DNA of 64,000 nt, from contig LXYH01000024.1 of the NCBI GenBank assembly GCA_001650895.1, positions 1 to 64,000 of the forward strand, written 5' to 3'. Positions 26,237 to 35,199 of this stretch are shown piece by piece; within the stretch, counting starts at the first letter, position 1, and each line of letters starts with the position of its first letter. The position numbers and the translations under genes were made by a program. The notes under the pieces were generated by a model. That model was given only the letters and a program-made list of their open reading frames with translations, ran no database searches and had not been told where the DNA came from. This DNA comes from Rhodobacteraceae bacterium EhC02 (GTDB lineage: Bacteria > Pseudomonadota > Alphaproteobacteria > Rhodobacterales > Rhodobacteraceae).

Positions 26237-27415
26237 ATGTTCAAGACCGCCCTGCCCCTTGCGGCATTTCTGCTGTCGCTTTCCGCCGCGCAAGCCCTTG
26301 CCCAATGCGGCGGCAGCTTTTCCGACTTCGTGACAGGCCTGAAAGCCGAGGCACAGGCGAAGGGCCATGATGCCGACACCGTGGCGCGGTTCCTTGCCCC
26401 GGTCAGGCAGGACCCCAAGGTGCTGGCTGCGGATCGGCGGCAAGGTGTGTTCACGCTGGATTTCACGACCTTTTCCCGCCGCCTGATCAGCCAGTCGCGG
26501 CTGGATACGGGGCTTGCGAAGGCGCGCGAATGGGATGCGGTCTTTGACCGGGCCGAGACCGAATACGGCGTGCCGCGCGGCATTCTGCTGGCCTTCTGGG
26601 CCTTCGAGACCGATTACGGCGCCTTCCAGGGCGATTTCAACACGGTCAACGCCCTTGTCACCCTGTCCCATGATTGCCGCCGTCCCGACCTGTTTCGCCC
26701 CCAGGTCTTTCATGCGCTGACCCTGTTCGAAGCGGGCGATCTGGACCCCGCGACCACCACCGGCGCCTGGGCGGGCGAGATCGGCATGGTGCAGATGCTG
26801 CCCGGCGACATCCTTGAAAACGGTGTGGACGGGGACGGGGACGGGCATGTGCTGCTGAAGACATCCGTGCCCGATGCGCTGCTGTCAGGCGCGAAGATGC
26901 TGGCGCATTTCGGCTGGCGCAGGGGCGAGCCCTGGCTGCAGGAGGTCACGGTGCCCGCCGAGATGGACTGGCGCCAGAGCGGGATCGCCACGGCGCTGCC
27001 GGTGGCGGACTGGGCGGCGATGGGTGTGCGGCCACGGTCGGGCGACTGGCAGGGCCGGGGCCTGAGCGCCAGCCTGATCCTGCCCCAGGGTCACAAGGGA
27101 CCGGCCTTCATCGCCTATCCGAACTTCGGCCGGATGTTCGAGTGGAACCAGAGCTTCACCTATGTGCTGACGGCGGCCTATTTCGCCACGCGGCTGTCGG
27201 GCGCGCCGGTCTTTGCCCCGGGCAATCCCGATGCCGGGCTGGACCAGGAGGGCATGAAACGGTTGCAGCAAAAGCTGGCGGCGCGCGGCCATGACGTGGG
27301 CGCGATCGACGGTATCCTGGGCGCGGGCACGCGCGCGGCTGTCCAGGTGGAACAGGCGCGCCTTGGCCTGCCCGCCGATGCCTGGCCCACGGCGGCGCTG
27401 CTGTCGCGGCTATAG
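26237..27415 (+). CDS. lytic murein transglycosylase (MltB-like) with peptidoglycan-binding domain
   Basis: A periplasmic peptidoglycan-cleaving enzyme of 392 residues. A signal peptide covers residues 1 to about 22 (FKTALPLAAFLLSLSAAQALA). The catalytic Glu is in AFWAFETDYGAFQG, and GEIGMVQMLPGDILENGVDGDGDG is the family substrate-cleft region. The last 60 residues form a PG_binding_1 domain (RLQQKLAARGHDVGAIDG, LGAGTRAAVQ). The Cys at the predicted cleavage site lacks a convincing lipobox, so it is probably soluble. It is convergent with smc. Confidence 0.93.
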   Translation: MFKTALPLAAFLLSLSAAQALAQCGGSFSDFVTGLKAEAQAKGHDADTVARFLAPVRQDPKVLAADRRQGVFTLDFTTFSRRLISQSRLDTGLAKAREWDAVFDRAETEYGVPRGILLAFWAFETDYGAFQGDFNTVNALVTLSHDCRRPDLFRPQVFHALTLFEAGDLDPATTTGAWAGEIGMVQMLPGDILENGVDGDGDGHVLLKTSVPDALLSGAKMLAHFGWRRGEPWLQEVTVPAEMDWRQSGIATALPVADWAAMGVRPRSGDWQGRGLSASLILPQGHKGPAFIAYPNFGRMFEWNQSFTYVLTAAYFATRLSGAPVFAPGNPDAGLDQEGMKRLQQKLAARGHDVGAIDGILGAGTRAAVQVEQARLGLPADAWPTAALLSRL

Positions 27416-27447
27416 GCGGGCGGCGGCGCGGGCGGCACGGTCGGAGT

Positions 27448-27467
27448 GGATATTTGGGGCAAGAAGA
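27448..27467 (+). repeat. dispersed intergenic motif GGATATTT-N3-GCAAGAAGA, copy 4
   Basis: An exact match with N3 = GGG. It lies in the 67-base gap between the convergent transglycosylase and smc genes. Confidence 0.8.
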
Positions 27468-27482
27468 AGCAGGGGGTGCGTC

Positions 27483-30400
27483 TCAGGCGACCAGCGCTTC
27501 GGCCCTTTTCAGATCGACCGAGACCAGCTGGCTGACGCCCTGTTCCTGCATGGTGACACCGAACAGCCGATCCATCCGCGCCATGGTGACCGCGTGGTGG
27601 GTGATGATCAGGAAGCGGGTGTCGGTGCGGCGGCACATCTCGTCCAGCAGGTCGCAGAAACGGGTGACGTTGGCATCGTCGAGCGGGGCGTCCACCTCGT
27701 CGAGCACGCAGATGGGGGCGGGGTTGGCGAGGAAAACGGCGAAGATCAGGGCCAGCGCCGTCAGGGTCTGTTCGCCCCCTGACAAGAGGCTGAGGGTCGA
27801 GAGCTTCTTGCCCGGCGGCTGGCACATGATCTCGAGCCCCGCTTCAAGCGGGTCGTCGGATTCGACCAGCACCAGATCGGCCTCGCCGCCGCCGAAGAGA
27901 TGCTTGAAGAGCAGGGCGAAGTTGCTGTTGACCTGTTCGAAGGCGGTCAGCAGCCGTTCGCGCCCCTCGCGGTTGAGGCTGGCAATGCCGGTGCGCAGGG
28001 TCTTGATCGCTTCTTCCAGATCGGCCTTCTCGCCGGCCAGCGTGTCATGTTCCGTCTGCACCTCTGCCGCGTCTTCCTCGGCGCGCAGGTTGACGGCGCC
28101 CAGCGCGTCGCGCTGCCGCTTGAGGCGGTTCACATCGGCCTCGATCATGTCGGAGGCGGGCATGGTGTCGGGATCGGCGCCAAGGCTTTCCAGCAGACCG
28201 GCGGGCGTGGCGTCCTGATCCTCGCTGATGCGTTCGGCGGCATAGGCCACGGTTTCGCGGGCGGCATCGGCGCGGGCTTCGGCGCGGGCGCGGGCCTCGC
28301 GCGCTTCGGAGGCGGCGCGTTCGGCGTCACGTTCGGCCTGTTCGGCGGCGCGCAGGGCGGTTTCGGCCTCGGCCAGGGTATCGGCGGCGCGGCGGCGGCG
28401 GGCTTCGGCGGTGTCGATGGCGCTGGTCAATTCCTCGCGCTTGGCGGCGATTTCCTCGGGGGCGGCGCTGGCCTCCTTGAGTTCGGCAGCCGAGTCCTGC
28501 TTGCGCTGCACCAGTTCGGCGCTGCGGGTTTCGGCGGTTTGCAGACGGTGCCGCCAGCCCGAAAGCTCCTTGGTGACTTCCTGGGAACGGCGGGTGCGGG
28601 CCTCGCCCTCGCGGCGGATCTCGTCATGGGTGGAGCGGCGCGTCATCATGGTGATGCGCGCGGCCTCGACCGTCATGCGCAGGTCTTCCATGCCGGCGCG
28701 GGCGCTGTCCAGATCCTCGAGCCCGGCGACGGCGCGTTCGGCCTCGAGCACCTGGGCACGGGCGGTCATCGCCTCTTCCTCGTGGCGGGTCACGGCAAGG
28801 CCCAGCGATTCCAGCCGCGAGGCGGCAAGGTTGCGATCCGCCTCGGCGCGGCTGAGGGCGCGGTTCGCCTCGTTGACCTTGGCGTCGGCGGCACGGCGTG
28901 CGCCGCGCGCGGCCTGATCGGCGGCGGTCAGATCGGCCAGACGCTTGGCCAGGCTCTCATGGGCGGCGCGGGCGGCATCGGCGCGCGAGGTCGCGCGCTC
29001 CATCTGCTGCTTGAGCTCTTCAAGGCGGTTGAGCTGCTGCAGGCGCAGGGCCGCAGCGGATGGCGCATCTTCCGCCCAGGCGCGGAAACCGTCCCAGCGC
29101 CACAGATCGCCTTCGAGGCTGACAAGGCGCTGGCCGGGTTTCAGCAGCGGCTGAAAGCGCGGGCCATCGTCGGGATCGACAAGACCGATCTGGCCCATGC
29201 GGCGCACCAGCACATCGGGGACGGACACATGGTTGGTCAATGCCGTGACCCCCTTGGGCAGGGGCTGCGGATCGGCATAGGCGGGCAGCGGCGTCCAGCC
29301 AGAGGGGCCATCGGCCTCGACCTCGGGGGCGCGCAGATCGTCGGCAAGGGCCGCACCCAGCGCCTTTTCGAACCCCTGTTCGACCTGAAGGCGGTCCATG
29401 ATCTGGCCGCCCTCGGCGGTGTCGCGCTGCACGAGGCGGGCAAGCGCCGTGACCTCGGCGCGCAAGGCGTTCAGCTCGCCTTCGGCGGCCGATCGTTCGG
29501 CGCGCACATCGGCTTCGCGTTCCTGGGTCTGGGCGCGGGCGGCTTCGGCGGCAAGCAGGGTTTCATCGGCGCGGCGCGCCAGATCCACGGCGGCGGCTTC
29601 CTGTGTCTGCGCCTCTTCATAGGCGGCGATGGCCTTGTCGAGCGCGCCTTTGGATGCCTCGACAGCCTCGCGGGCGCGGGTCGCCTCGGCCTCGCTGCGG
29701 GCACGGGTCTTGAGGCTGTCCTCCAGCAGGCGATGCGCCGACTGGTGGCGCGCGGCCAGCCGGGCCACATCCTCGGTCAGCTGGCTCAGATCCGCCTCGC
29801 GCTGCTGCAGCACCTCTGCGGCCTCGCGGGCGGCGGCGGCGGCGGCTTCCAGCTTGTCGGCATGACCTTCGCCCGCCTTGGCCAGTTCGCGCGATTCCCA
29901 TTCCAGCCGCGCGATGGTTTCGCCCGCGTCCCGGTTCAGCCCGGCCTCGCGTTCGATGTCGCGGGTCAACTGATCGATCCGGGCCTTCAGCGTCTCGATC
30001 GTCTGGCGGGCGCGGGTTTCCTGATCGGTGAGCGTGTCGCGCTGCACCTGCAGGCGCTGCAGGACGGCGGCGGCGATCGCTTCTTCCTCGCGCAGGGGGG
30101 GCAGCGCATCGTCACGCGCGATGCGCGCCTTGCCGGCGGCGCGGGCGGCGGTTTCGGCCTGGGCGGCGGCCGCAAGGCGGGCGCGCAGATCATCCTCGGC
30201 GGTGGCACGGGCGCTGTCGGCCTCTTTCCAGCGGCGATAGAGCAGCAGGCCCTCGGCGCGGCGCAGCTCATCGCCGATGGCGCGGTAGCGTTGCGCCTGC
30301 CGGGCCTGACGTTCCAGTTGCGCCAGCTGGGCGGCCAACTGTTCCAGCACGTCATCGACGCGCAGCAGGTTCGCCTCGGCCGCGTTCAGCTTGAGTTCGG

Positions 30401-30938
30401 CCTCGTGGCGGCGCTGGTAGAGGCCCGAGATCCCGGCGGCCTCTTCCAGGATGCGGCGGCGGTTCCTCGGCTTGGCGTTGATCAGTTCGCTGATCTGGCC
30501 CTGCCGGACAAGCGCGGGCGAATGCGCCCCGGTCGAGGCATCGGCGAACAGCATCTGCACGTCGCGCGCGCGCACATCCTTGGTGTTCACCTTGTAGGCG
30601 CTGCCCGCGTCGCGGGTGATCCGGCGGGTGATTTCCAACTGGTCATTGTCGTTGAACCCGGCGGGCGCCAGCCGTTCGGCATTGTCCAGCACCAGCGACA
30701 CTTCGGCAAAGTTGCGCGCGGGCCGGGTGGCGGCACCGGCGAAGATCACATCCTCCATCCCGCCGCCGCGCATGGCCGAGGCGCGCGTTTCGCCCATGAC
30801 CCAGCGCAGCGCCTCGAGCAAGTTGGACTTGCCGCAGCCGTTGGGGCCGACAACACCGGTCAGCCCGTCCCGGATCAGCAGATCGGTCGGATCGACGAAG
30901 CTTTTGAAGCCGGTCAGTCTGAGCTTGGTGAAACGCAA
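27483..30938 (-). CDS. smc: chromosome segregation ATPase SMC
   Basis: The core subunit of bacterial condensin, 1151 residues. The N-terminal ATPase half has Walker A GPNGCGKS (residues 31-38). Long Ala/Glu/Arg-rich coiled coils run on both sides of a hinge at roughly residues 490-620 (GVTALTNHVSVPDVLVRRMGQIGL). The C-terminal half carries the signature LSGGEQTLTALAL and Walker B VLDEVDAPLDDANV. This gene creates extremely long antisense frames because of its GC-rich codons. It is divergent from hupE. ScpA and ScpB are not in the window. Confidence 0.97.
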   Translation of the reverse strand: MRFTKLRLTGFKSFVDPTDLLIRDGLTGVVGPNGCGKSNLLEALRWVMGETRASAMRGGGMEDVIFAGAATRPARNFAEVSLVLDNAERLAPAGFNDNDQLEITRRITRDAGSAYKVNTKDVRARDVQMLFADASTGAHSPALVRQGQISELINAKPRNRRRILEEAAGISGLYQRRHEAELKLNAAEANLLRVDDVLEQLAAQLAQLERQARQAQRYRAIGDELRRAEGLLLYRRWKEADSARATAEDDLRARLAAAAQAETAARAAGKARIARDDALPPLREEEAIAAAVLQRLQVQRDTLTDQETRARQTIETLKARIDQLTRDIEREAGLNRDAGETIARLEWESRELAKAGEGHADKLEAAAAAAREAAEVLQQREADLSQLTEDVARLAARHQSAHRLLEDSLKTRARSEAEATRAREAVEASKGALDKAIAAYEEAQTQEAAAVDLARRADETLLAAEAARAQTQEREADVRAERSAAEGELNALRAEVTALARLVQRDTAEGGQIMDRLQVEQGFEKALGAALADDLRAPEVEADGPSGWTPLPAYADPQPLPKGVTALTNHVSVPDVLVRRMGQIGLVDPDDGPRFQPLLKPGQRLVSLEGDLWRWDGFRAWAEDAPSAAALRLQQLNRLEELKQQMERATSRADAARAAHESLAKRLADLTAADQAARGARRAADAKVNEANRALSRAEADRNLAASRLESLGLAVTRHEEEAMTARAQVLEAERAVAGLEDLDSARAGMEDLRMTVEAARITMMTRRSTHDEIRREGEARTRRSQEVTKELSGWRHRLQTAETRSAELVQRKQDSAAELKEASAAPEEIAAKREELTSAIDTAEARRRRAADTLAEAETALRAAEQAERDAERAASEAREARARAEARADAARETVAYAAERISEDQDATPAGLLESLGADPDTMPASDMIEADVNRLKRQRDALGAVNLRAEEDAAEVQTEHDTLAGEKADLEEAIKTLRTGIASLNREGRERLLTAFEQVNSNFALLFKHLFGGGEADLVLVESDDPLEAGLEIMCQPPGKKLSTLSLLSGGEQTLTALALIFAVFLANPAPICVLDEVDAPLDDANVTRFCDLLDEMCRRTDTRFLIITHHAVTMARMDRLFGVTMQEQGVSQLVSVDLKRAEALVA

Positions 30939-31038
30939 CGGCGCGCCTTTCGATTCCGGTCTGGTCGGAAATTTGAGGGGCTTGGGGGGCCTGAGTCAAC
31001 GAATTTGCACCGGATATGGGGATTTCCGCCGAGTTATC

Positions 31039-31052
31039 CCCAATATATTGGG
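31039..31052. promoter_or_regulatory. 14-base AT-centred palindrome between smc and hupE
   Basis: CCCAATATATTGGG is a perfect palindrome about 100 bases upstream of both divergent genes, and an AT-rich core in otherwise GC-rich DNA. It may be an operator or protein-binding site. Confidence 0.35.
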
Positions 31053-31158
31053 TCGTTGAGGGGCTCTGGCGGGTCAGTCCGGTGTGAAAGGACGGCGTTG
31101 ACAGGGGCCCGCGCCCTGCGTCACGCTGGGCTGACACATATCCTGAAAGGCCCTGATC

Positions 31159-31809
31159 ATGCGCTTGCCTGCCCGACTGCTTATCCCCGTCCTGCTGCTG
31201 GGGGCCGGACCGGCCCTGGCGCATCACCCGCTGGCCGGTCTGCCGATGGAAACGGGGATTCAGGGGGTGCTGTCCGGCCTGGCGCATCCGGTACTGGGGT
31301 TCGATCACCTGTTCTTCGTGCTGGCCGCCGGGGTGGCCGCCATGCTGGCCGGACAGCCGCTGCGCGGTCCGCTGGCCTATGTGGGTGCGATGCTGGCGGG
31401 CTGTGCGCTGGCCTTGTCCGGGCTGGCGCTGCCGCTGGTCGAGGGGGGCATCGCCCTGTCGCTGCTGGTGCTGGGCGGGCTGATCCTGTCGGGGCGGGCG
31501 CTGACGCCGGGGGTGATCCTGCCCATGATCGCGGGCTTCGGCCTGTTTCATGGGGCGGCCTTCGCGACAGGGATCGCCGGGGCCGAGGGCGCTGCGGCGG
31601 GGCCTGTCTTTGCAGGCTATCTGCTGGGCCTTGGCGTGATGCAATATGCGCTGGCGCTGGGTGCCGGGGTTCTGGCGGCGCGGGCTGGCGGCATCGGCGC
31701 GCTGCGTCCGCGTCTGGCCGGGGCCATGGTGGCGGGCGTGGGCCTGTTCCTGTGCCTTGACGCAATGGAGGGGCCGCTGGTTGCGGTGATCACGGGCCTT
31801 GCGGGCTGA
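31159..31809 (+). CDS. HupE/UreJ-family membrane protein
   Basis: 216 residues with a signal-like first helix and six or seven membrane segments. The family pattern HPVLGFDHLFFVLAAG is present. This places it with HupE/UreJ proteins, several of which transport nickel or cobalt for hydrogenase or urease. No hydrogenase or urease genes are nearby, so the metal role is only inferred. A small metalloenzyme or cobalamin link is possible but not shown. The next gene starts four bases after its stop. Confidence 0.85.
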   Translation: MRLPARLLIPVLLLGAGPALAHHPLAGLPMETGIQGVLSGLAHPVLGFDHLFFVLAAGVAAMLAGQPLRGPLAYVGAMLAGCALALSGLALPLVEGGIALSLLVLGGLILSGRALTPGVILPMIAGFGLFHGAAFATGIAGAEGAAAGPVFAGYLLGLGVMQYALALGAGVLAARAGGIGALRPRLAGAMVAGVGLFLCLDAMEGPLVAVITGLAG

Positions 31810-31813
31810 GGCG

Positions 31814-32275
31814 ATGACGATAGGCTTGCAGATCCGGGCAGGCGATCCGCGCGAACCGGGCGCGCTGGCCCTGCTGGAGGCCAGTCATGCCCTGATGGAA
31901 AGCCTCTTTCCGCCCGAGGACAATCACTATCTGTCTGTCGATGCGCTGCGTGTGCCCCAGATTTCGTTCTGCGTGGCCGAGGATGGCGGGCAGATCCTGG
32001 GCACGATCGCCCTTGCCGACAAGGGCGCATATGGCGAGGTGAAGTCGATGTTCGTTGCCCCCGAGGCGCGCGGGCGCGGTGTGGCGCGGGCGCTGCTGAC
32101 GCATATCGAAGGGGTCGCGCGGGACAAGGGGCTGGCGCTGCTGCGGCTGGAGACCGGCAATCTGCTGGAAGCCGCGATCGCGCTTTATGCCGCGCAGGGT
32201 TTCGGCCCTTGCGGGGCCTTCGGCGATTACGAGGTCAATGGCACCAGCGTCTTCATGGAGAAATCGCTTGGATGA
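31814..32275 (+). CDS. GNAT-family N-acetyltransferase
   Basis: 153 residues. The acetyl-CoA binding motif A is APEARGRGVARALLTHIE (RGxGxA), followed by LALLRLETGNLLEAAIALYAAQGF, typical of small GNATs acting on amines or protein N-termini. I chose ATG 31814, four bases after the hupE stop. Its end overlaps the next GNAT gene by eight bases. Substrate unknown. Confidence 0.87.
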   Translation: MTIGLQIRAGDPREPGALALLEASHALMESLFPPEDNHYLSVDALRVPQISFCVAEDGGQILGTIALADKGAYGEVKSMFVAPEARGRGVARALLTHIEGVARDKGLALLRLETGNLLEAAIALYAAQGFGPCGAFGDYEVNGTSVFMEKSLG

Positions 32276-32753
32276 AACAGCGCCGATTGCTGCGCCACGC
32301 CGAATGGCGCCTGATGAGGACATGCGGCCCGTCCTGTCGCTGCTGACGCAGGCCTTTGCCCATATGGAGGGGCGGATCGATCCGCCATCTTCGCTGTCCC
32401 GGATGGGTCCGGCCGAACTGGCGCAGGAGGCCGCGCGGGCCGAGCTGTGGGTGATCGATGGCAAGACCGAGCCGCTGGCCTGCATGATCCTGACCCCGAA
32501 GGCCGAGACGCTTTACCTGGGCAAGCTGGCCGTGGCCCATACCGCGCGAGGACAGGGGTTGGCGCGGCGGATGATCGACACGGCGCTGGAGCGGGCACGC
32601 GCGCTGGGGCTGCCTTCGGTCAGCCTGCAGACGCGGATCGAATTGCTGGAGAACCATGTCACCTTTGCCGCACTCGGGTTCGAGATGACCGAAAGCAGCG
32701 CGCATCCCGGCTATGACCGGCCGACAACGCTGGGGTTCCGGCGGCTGGTCTGA
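32268..32753 (+). CDS. GNAT-family N-acetyltransferase
   Basis: About 161 residues with motif A in VAHTARGQGLARRMIDTALE and a closing segment ENHVTFAALGFEMTESSAHPGYDRP. The likely start is a TTG at 32268 that overlaps the preceding GNAT by eight bases, giving LDETAPIAAPRRMAPDED. An internal ATG at residue 15 is an alternative. Two different GNATs in translational overlap suggest a shared task. Confidence 0.82.
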   Translation: MDETAPIAAPRRMAPDEDMRPVLSLLTQAFAHMEGRIDPPSSLSRMGPAELAQEAARAELWVIDGKTEPLACMILTPKAETLYLGKLAVAHTARGQGLARRMIDTALERARALGLPSVSLQTRIELLENHVTFAALGFEMTESSAHPGYDRPTTLGFRRLV

Positions 32754-32769
32754 GTGCAGGCGTGGTGCA

Positions 32770-33063
32770 TCAGCAATCCAGAATGCCAAGGATCAGGGCC
32801 TGATCGCCCCGCACCTCGCGCACCGTGCAACCGCTGACCTGTTCCATGGCGCGGGCGGCGCGCGCGCCGATGGGTCCCATGCGGGGGGCGTATTGCGGGT
32901 TGATGCGCACCGCCTCTGCCAGGTCGCCCTTGACGCGGACGGCGAAGACGCTTCCCTCCACCTCGACCCGCGTGGGTTCGATCCCCATGAAATGCGGGCT
33001 GCCGCCGTCGCAGGCGGCGAGGATCAGCAAAAGCGGCGGGAAAAGGATCATCAAGCGCGTCAT
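32770..33063 (-). CDS. small lipoprotein, unknown function
   Basis: 97 residues. An N-terminal signal (MTRLMILFPPLLLILAAC) ends in the lipobox LAAC with Cys18 as the lipidated residue. The mature part contains VEGSVFAVRVKGDLAEAVRIN and GARAARAMEQVSGCTVREV, with a second Cys. No family is recognised. It is convergent with the GNAT gene and divergent from the LrgA-like gene. Confidence 0.75.
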   Translation of the reverse strand: MTRLMILFPPLLLILAACDGGSPHFMGIEPTRVEVEGSVFAVRVKGDLAEAVRINPQYAPRMGPIGARAARAMEQVSGCTVREVRGDQALILGILDC

Positions 33064-33196
33064 CGCATCATCAGCGCAGAGAACGGTTAACAAACACTGA
33101 ACCGGAGAAGAGCGGCGGGCCGCGCATCCTGTCCTTGTGCAAGCCGCCGCGCCCTGTGCATGCTGCAAGCAACCATAGCCCGAGGGAGTGCCCGCG

Positions 33197-33574
33197 ATGA
33201 TCCAGGCCGTTGCCATCCTGCTGATCTGCCAGTTGATCGGGGAAACCCTTGCGCGGGGGCTGGCCCTGTCGATACCGGGTCCGGTGCTGGGCATGGCGCT
33301 GCTGCTGGCAGGATGCCTGCTGTCGTCACGGCTGGCCGACGCGGTCATGCCGACGGCGCAGGGGCTGTTGTCGCATCTGTCGCTTCTGTTCGTGCCCGCG
33401 GGTGTGGGGGTGATCAGCCATCTTGACGTTCTGGGCGGATCGGGTCCGGCGCTGCTGGCGGTGCTGGTGGCCAGCACCGCGCTGGCGCTGGTCGTGGGGG
33501 TGCTGGTCTTTGTCGCGGTCGCACGGCTGACCGGTGACGGGGGCGCGCAAACGCCCGGGGAGTCGCGGCCATGA
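33197..33574 (+). CDS. CidA/LrgA-family membrane protein
   Basis: 125 residues with four hydrophobic helices. The family segments ICQLIGETLARGLALSIPGPVLGMALLL and LSLLFVPAGVGVISHLD are clear. These holin-like proteins work with an LrgB partner and are linked to murein hydrolase activity or to pyruvate/small-acid transport. I chose ATG 33197 over GTG 33188 because the GAGGG at 33182 is too close to the latter. It overlaps the next gene by four bases (ATGA). Confidence 0.9.
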   Translation: MIQAVAILLICQLIGETLARGLALSIPGPVLGMALLLAGCLLSSRLADAVMPTAQGLLSHLSLLFVPAGVGVISHLDVLGGSGPALLAVLVASTALALVVGVLVFVAVARLTGDGGAQTPGESRP

Positions 33575-34293
33575 CCCCCCTGCCCCTGCCCGAGATCTGG
33601 TCCTACCTGAGCCGCGAGCCGCTGCTGTGGCTGACCGCCACGCTGGTGGCCTATCTGGTAGGCGATGCGCTGTCGCGCCGGACCAAGCGGCATCCGGTGG
33701 TCAACCCGGTCCTGATCGCGATGATGCTGCTGGGCGGGTTGCTGTGGATGACAGGCACACCCTACGCCACCTATTTCGAGGGCGCGCAATTCGTGCATTT
33801 CATGCTGGGACCGGCCACCGTGGCGCTGGCCCTGCCGCTATACGCCAATCGCGCGCAGATCCGGCCCGCGTTGCTGCCGATGCTGGCGGCGCTGCTGGCG
33901 GGATCGGTGACGGCCATCGTCTCGGCCTTGTGGATCGCGCGGCTGCTGGGGATCGAGGGGCCGGTCTGGCTGTCGCTGGCGCCCAAATCGACCACCGCGC
34001 CGGTGGCCATCGGCATATCCGAACAACTGGGTGGCCTGCCTACGCTGACCGCTGCGCTGGTGATCCTGACGGGCATCATCGGCGCGGTGATCGTGACACC
34101 GCTGATGCGGCTGATGCGCATCCGCGACTGGCGCGCGCGCGGCTTTGCCGTGGGGGTGGCCGCCCATGGAATCGGAACCGCACGGGCGTTTCAGGTCAAT
34201 GACACCGCGGGGGCCTTCGCGGGCATCGGCATGGGGTTGAATGCCATGCTGACAGCCGTTCTGGCACCTTACGTTGTGTCGCTGCTGCTTTAG
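33571..34293 (+). CDS. LrgB-family membrane protein
   Basis: 240 residues, seven or eight hydrophobic helices. LrgB hallmarks are NPVLIAMMLLG, FMLGPATVALALPLY, SLAPKSTTAPVAIGI and GVAAHGIGTARAFQ. It is translationally coupled to the LrgA-like gene, so both form one two-component membrane system. A GntR regulator gene follows 71 bases later and may control it or simply be adjacent. Confidence 0.93.
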   Translation: MTPLPLPEIWSYLSREPLLWLTATLVAYLVGDALSRRTKRHPVVNPVLIAMMLLGGLLWMTGTPYATYFEGAQFVHFMLGPATVALALPLYANRAQIRPALLPMLAALLAGSVTAIVSALWIARLLGIEGPVWLSLAPKSTTAPVAIGISEQLGGLPTLTAALVILTGIIGAVIVTPLMRLMRIRDWRARGFAVGVAAHGIGTARAFQVNDTAGAFAGIGMGLNAMLTAVLAPYVVSLLL

Positions 34294-34309
34294 AGCGGAC
34301 GAATTCCTG

Positions 34310-34338
34310 TTGTCGGACATCATTCGTGGTCATATGAT
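34310..34338 (+). promoter_or_regulatory. sigma70-type promoter of the GntR gene
   Basis: TTGTCG (34310-34315) and TATGAT (34333-34338) are spaced by 17 bases, 27 bases upstream of the start codon. Confidence 0.55.
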
Positions 34339-34353
34339 TTTACCAATTGACCA
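34327..34353. promoter_or_regulatory. inverted repeat over the GntR promoter, candidate autoregulatory operator
   Basis: TGGTCA (34327-34332) and TGACCA (34348-34353) form a perfect dyad with a 15-base spacer. It touches the -10 box and covers the likely transcription start. TGGTC-type half sites are common for FadR/PdhR-group regulators, so the adjacent GntR protein may repress itself here. Confidence 0.45.
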
Positions 34354-34364
34354 GAGGTGAACAC

Positions 34365-35132
34365 ATGCCCTTTCGTTCGGTCCAGCCCGAGAAGATTTCG
34401 ACCTCGGTCACCCATCAGATCGAGCTTTTGATCCTGCGCGGCATCCTGCGCCCCGGCGAGCGTCTGCCGTCGGAACGGGAACTGTCCGAGCGCATGGGTA
34501 TTTCCCGCCCGTCGCTGCGCGAGGCCATTGCAGAGTTGCAGCAAAAGGGTCTGCTGACCAGCAAGGCGGGCGCGGGCATCTATGTCGCCGATGTGCTGGG
34601 TGGGGCGTTCTCGCCCGCGCTGACGCGACTTTTCGCGGATCATGACGAGGCGGTTCTGGATTACATCGGCTTTCGCCGCGACATGGAGGGGCTGGCCGCC
34701 GAACGCGCGGCGCGGCTGGCGTCAGACACCGATCTGCGGGTGATCCAGGCGATCTTCGACAAGATGCTGGCCGCGCACAGCAAGCGCGATCCGGCGGACG
34801 AGGCGCTGCTGGATGCGGATTTCCACCTGTCGATCATCGAGGCCAGCCATAACGTGATCATGCTGCACATGATGCGGTCGATGTATGATCTGCTGCGGCA
34901 GGGCGTTTTCTACAACCGGCAACTGATGTTCCGGCAACGCAGCATCCGCGACAACCTGCTGGAACAGCATCGCGCGATCAACGAGGCGATCCAGGCCCGC
35001 GATCCGGCCGCGTCGCGCCGCGCGGTCGAGGATCACCTGAATTTCGTGGAGAACGCCCTGATCGAGCAGAAGAAGTCCGAACGCCACGAGGAAATCGCGC
35101 GCCAGCGCTATGAGCACGAACAGCGGCGCTGA
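34365..35132 (+). CDS. GntR/FadR-family transcriptional regulator
   Basis: 255 residues. The N-terminal winged helix has GERLPSERELSERMGISRPSLREAI. The C-terminal FCD ligand domain contains the metal-binding type residues in DADFHLSIIEASHN and the later His in EDHLNFVE. The length and layout fit the PdhR/LldR branch, which sense pyruvate, lactate or similar acids. ATG 34365 has an AGAGGTGA site. A promoter and an operator-like dyad lie directly upstream. Its neighbours lrgA-lrgB are known pyruvate-linked genes in other bacteria, which fits but does not prove a link. Confidence 0.9.
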   Translation: MPFRSVQPEKISTSVTHQIELLILRGILRPGERLPSERELSERMGISRPSLREAIAELQQKGLLTSKAGAGIYVADVLGGAFSPALTRLFADHDEAVLDYIGFRRDMEGLAAERAARLASDTDLRVIQAIFDKMLAAHSKRDPADEALLDADFHLSIIEASHNVIMLHMMRSMYDLLRQGVFYNRQLMFRQRSIRDNLLEQHRAINEAIQARDPAASRRAVEDHLNFVENALIEQKKSERHEEIARQRYEHEQRR

Positions 35133-35136
35133 GAGG

Positions 35137-35164
35137 GCGCGACTGACAGGGCACGACTGACAGG
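35137..35164. repeat. two adjacent copies of a 14-base direct repeat
   Basis: GCGCGACTGACAGG (35137-35150) and GCACGACTGACAGG (35151-35164) differ at one base, followed by a truncated third unit. They lie just after the GntR stop. Probably replication slippage. Confidence 0.7.
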
Positions 35165-35199
35165 GCGCGCCTGCGTCGCTGCATGGGGAACAACGAAAC

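Noticed and set aside
27900-31760. A 1286-codon open frame on the plus strand opposite smc
   Set aside because: smc is unmistakable on the minus strand. The opposite frame is Gly/Ala/Leu-rich, low complexity and lacks any domain, and it also runs through hupE in another frame.
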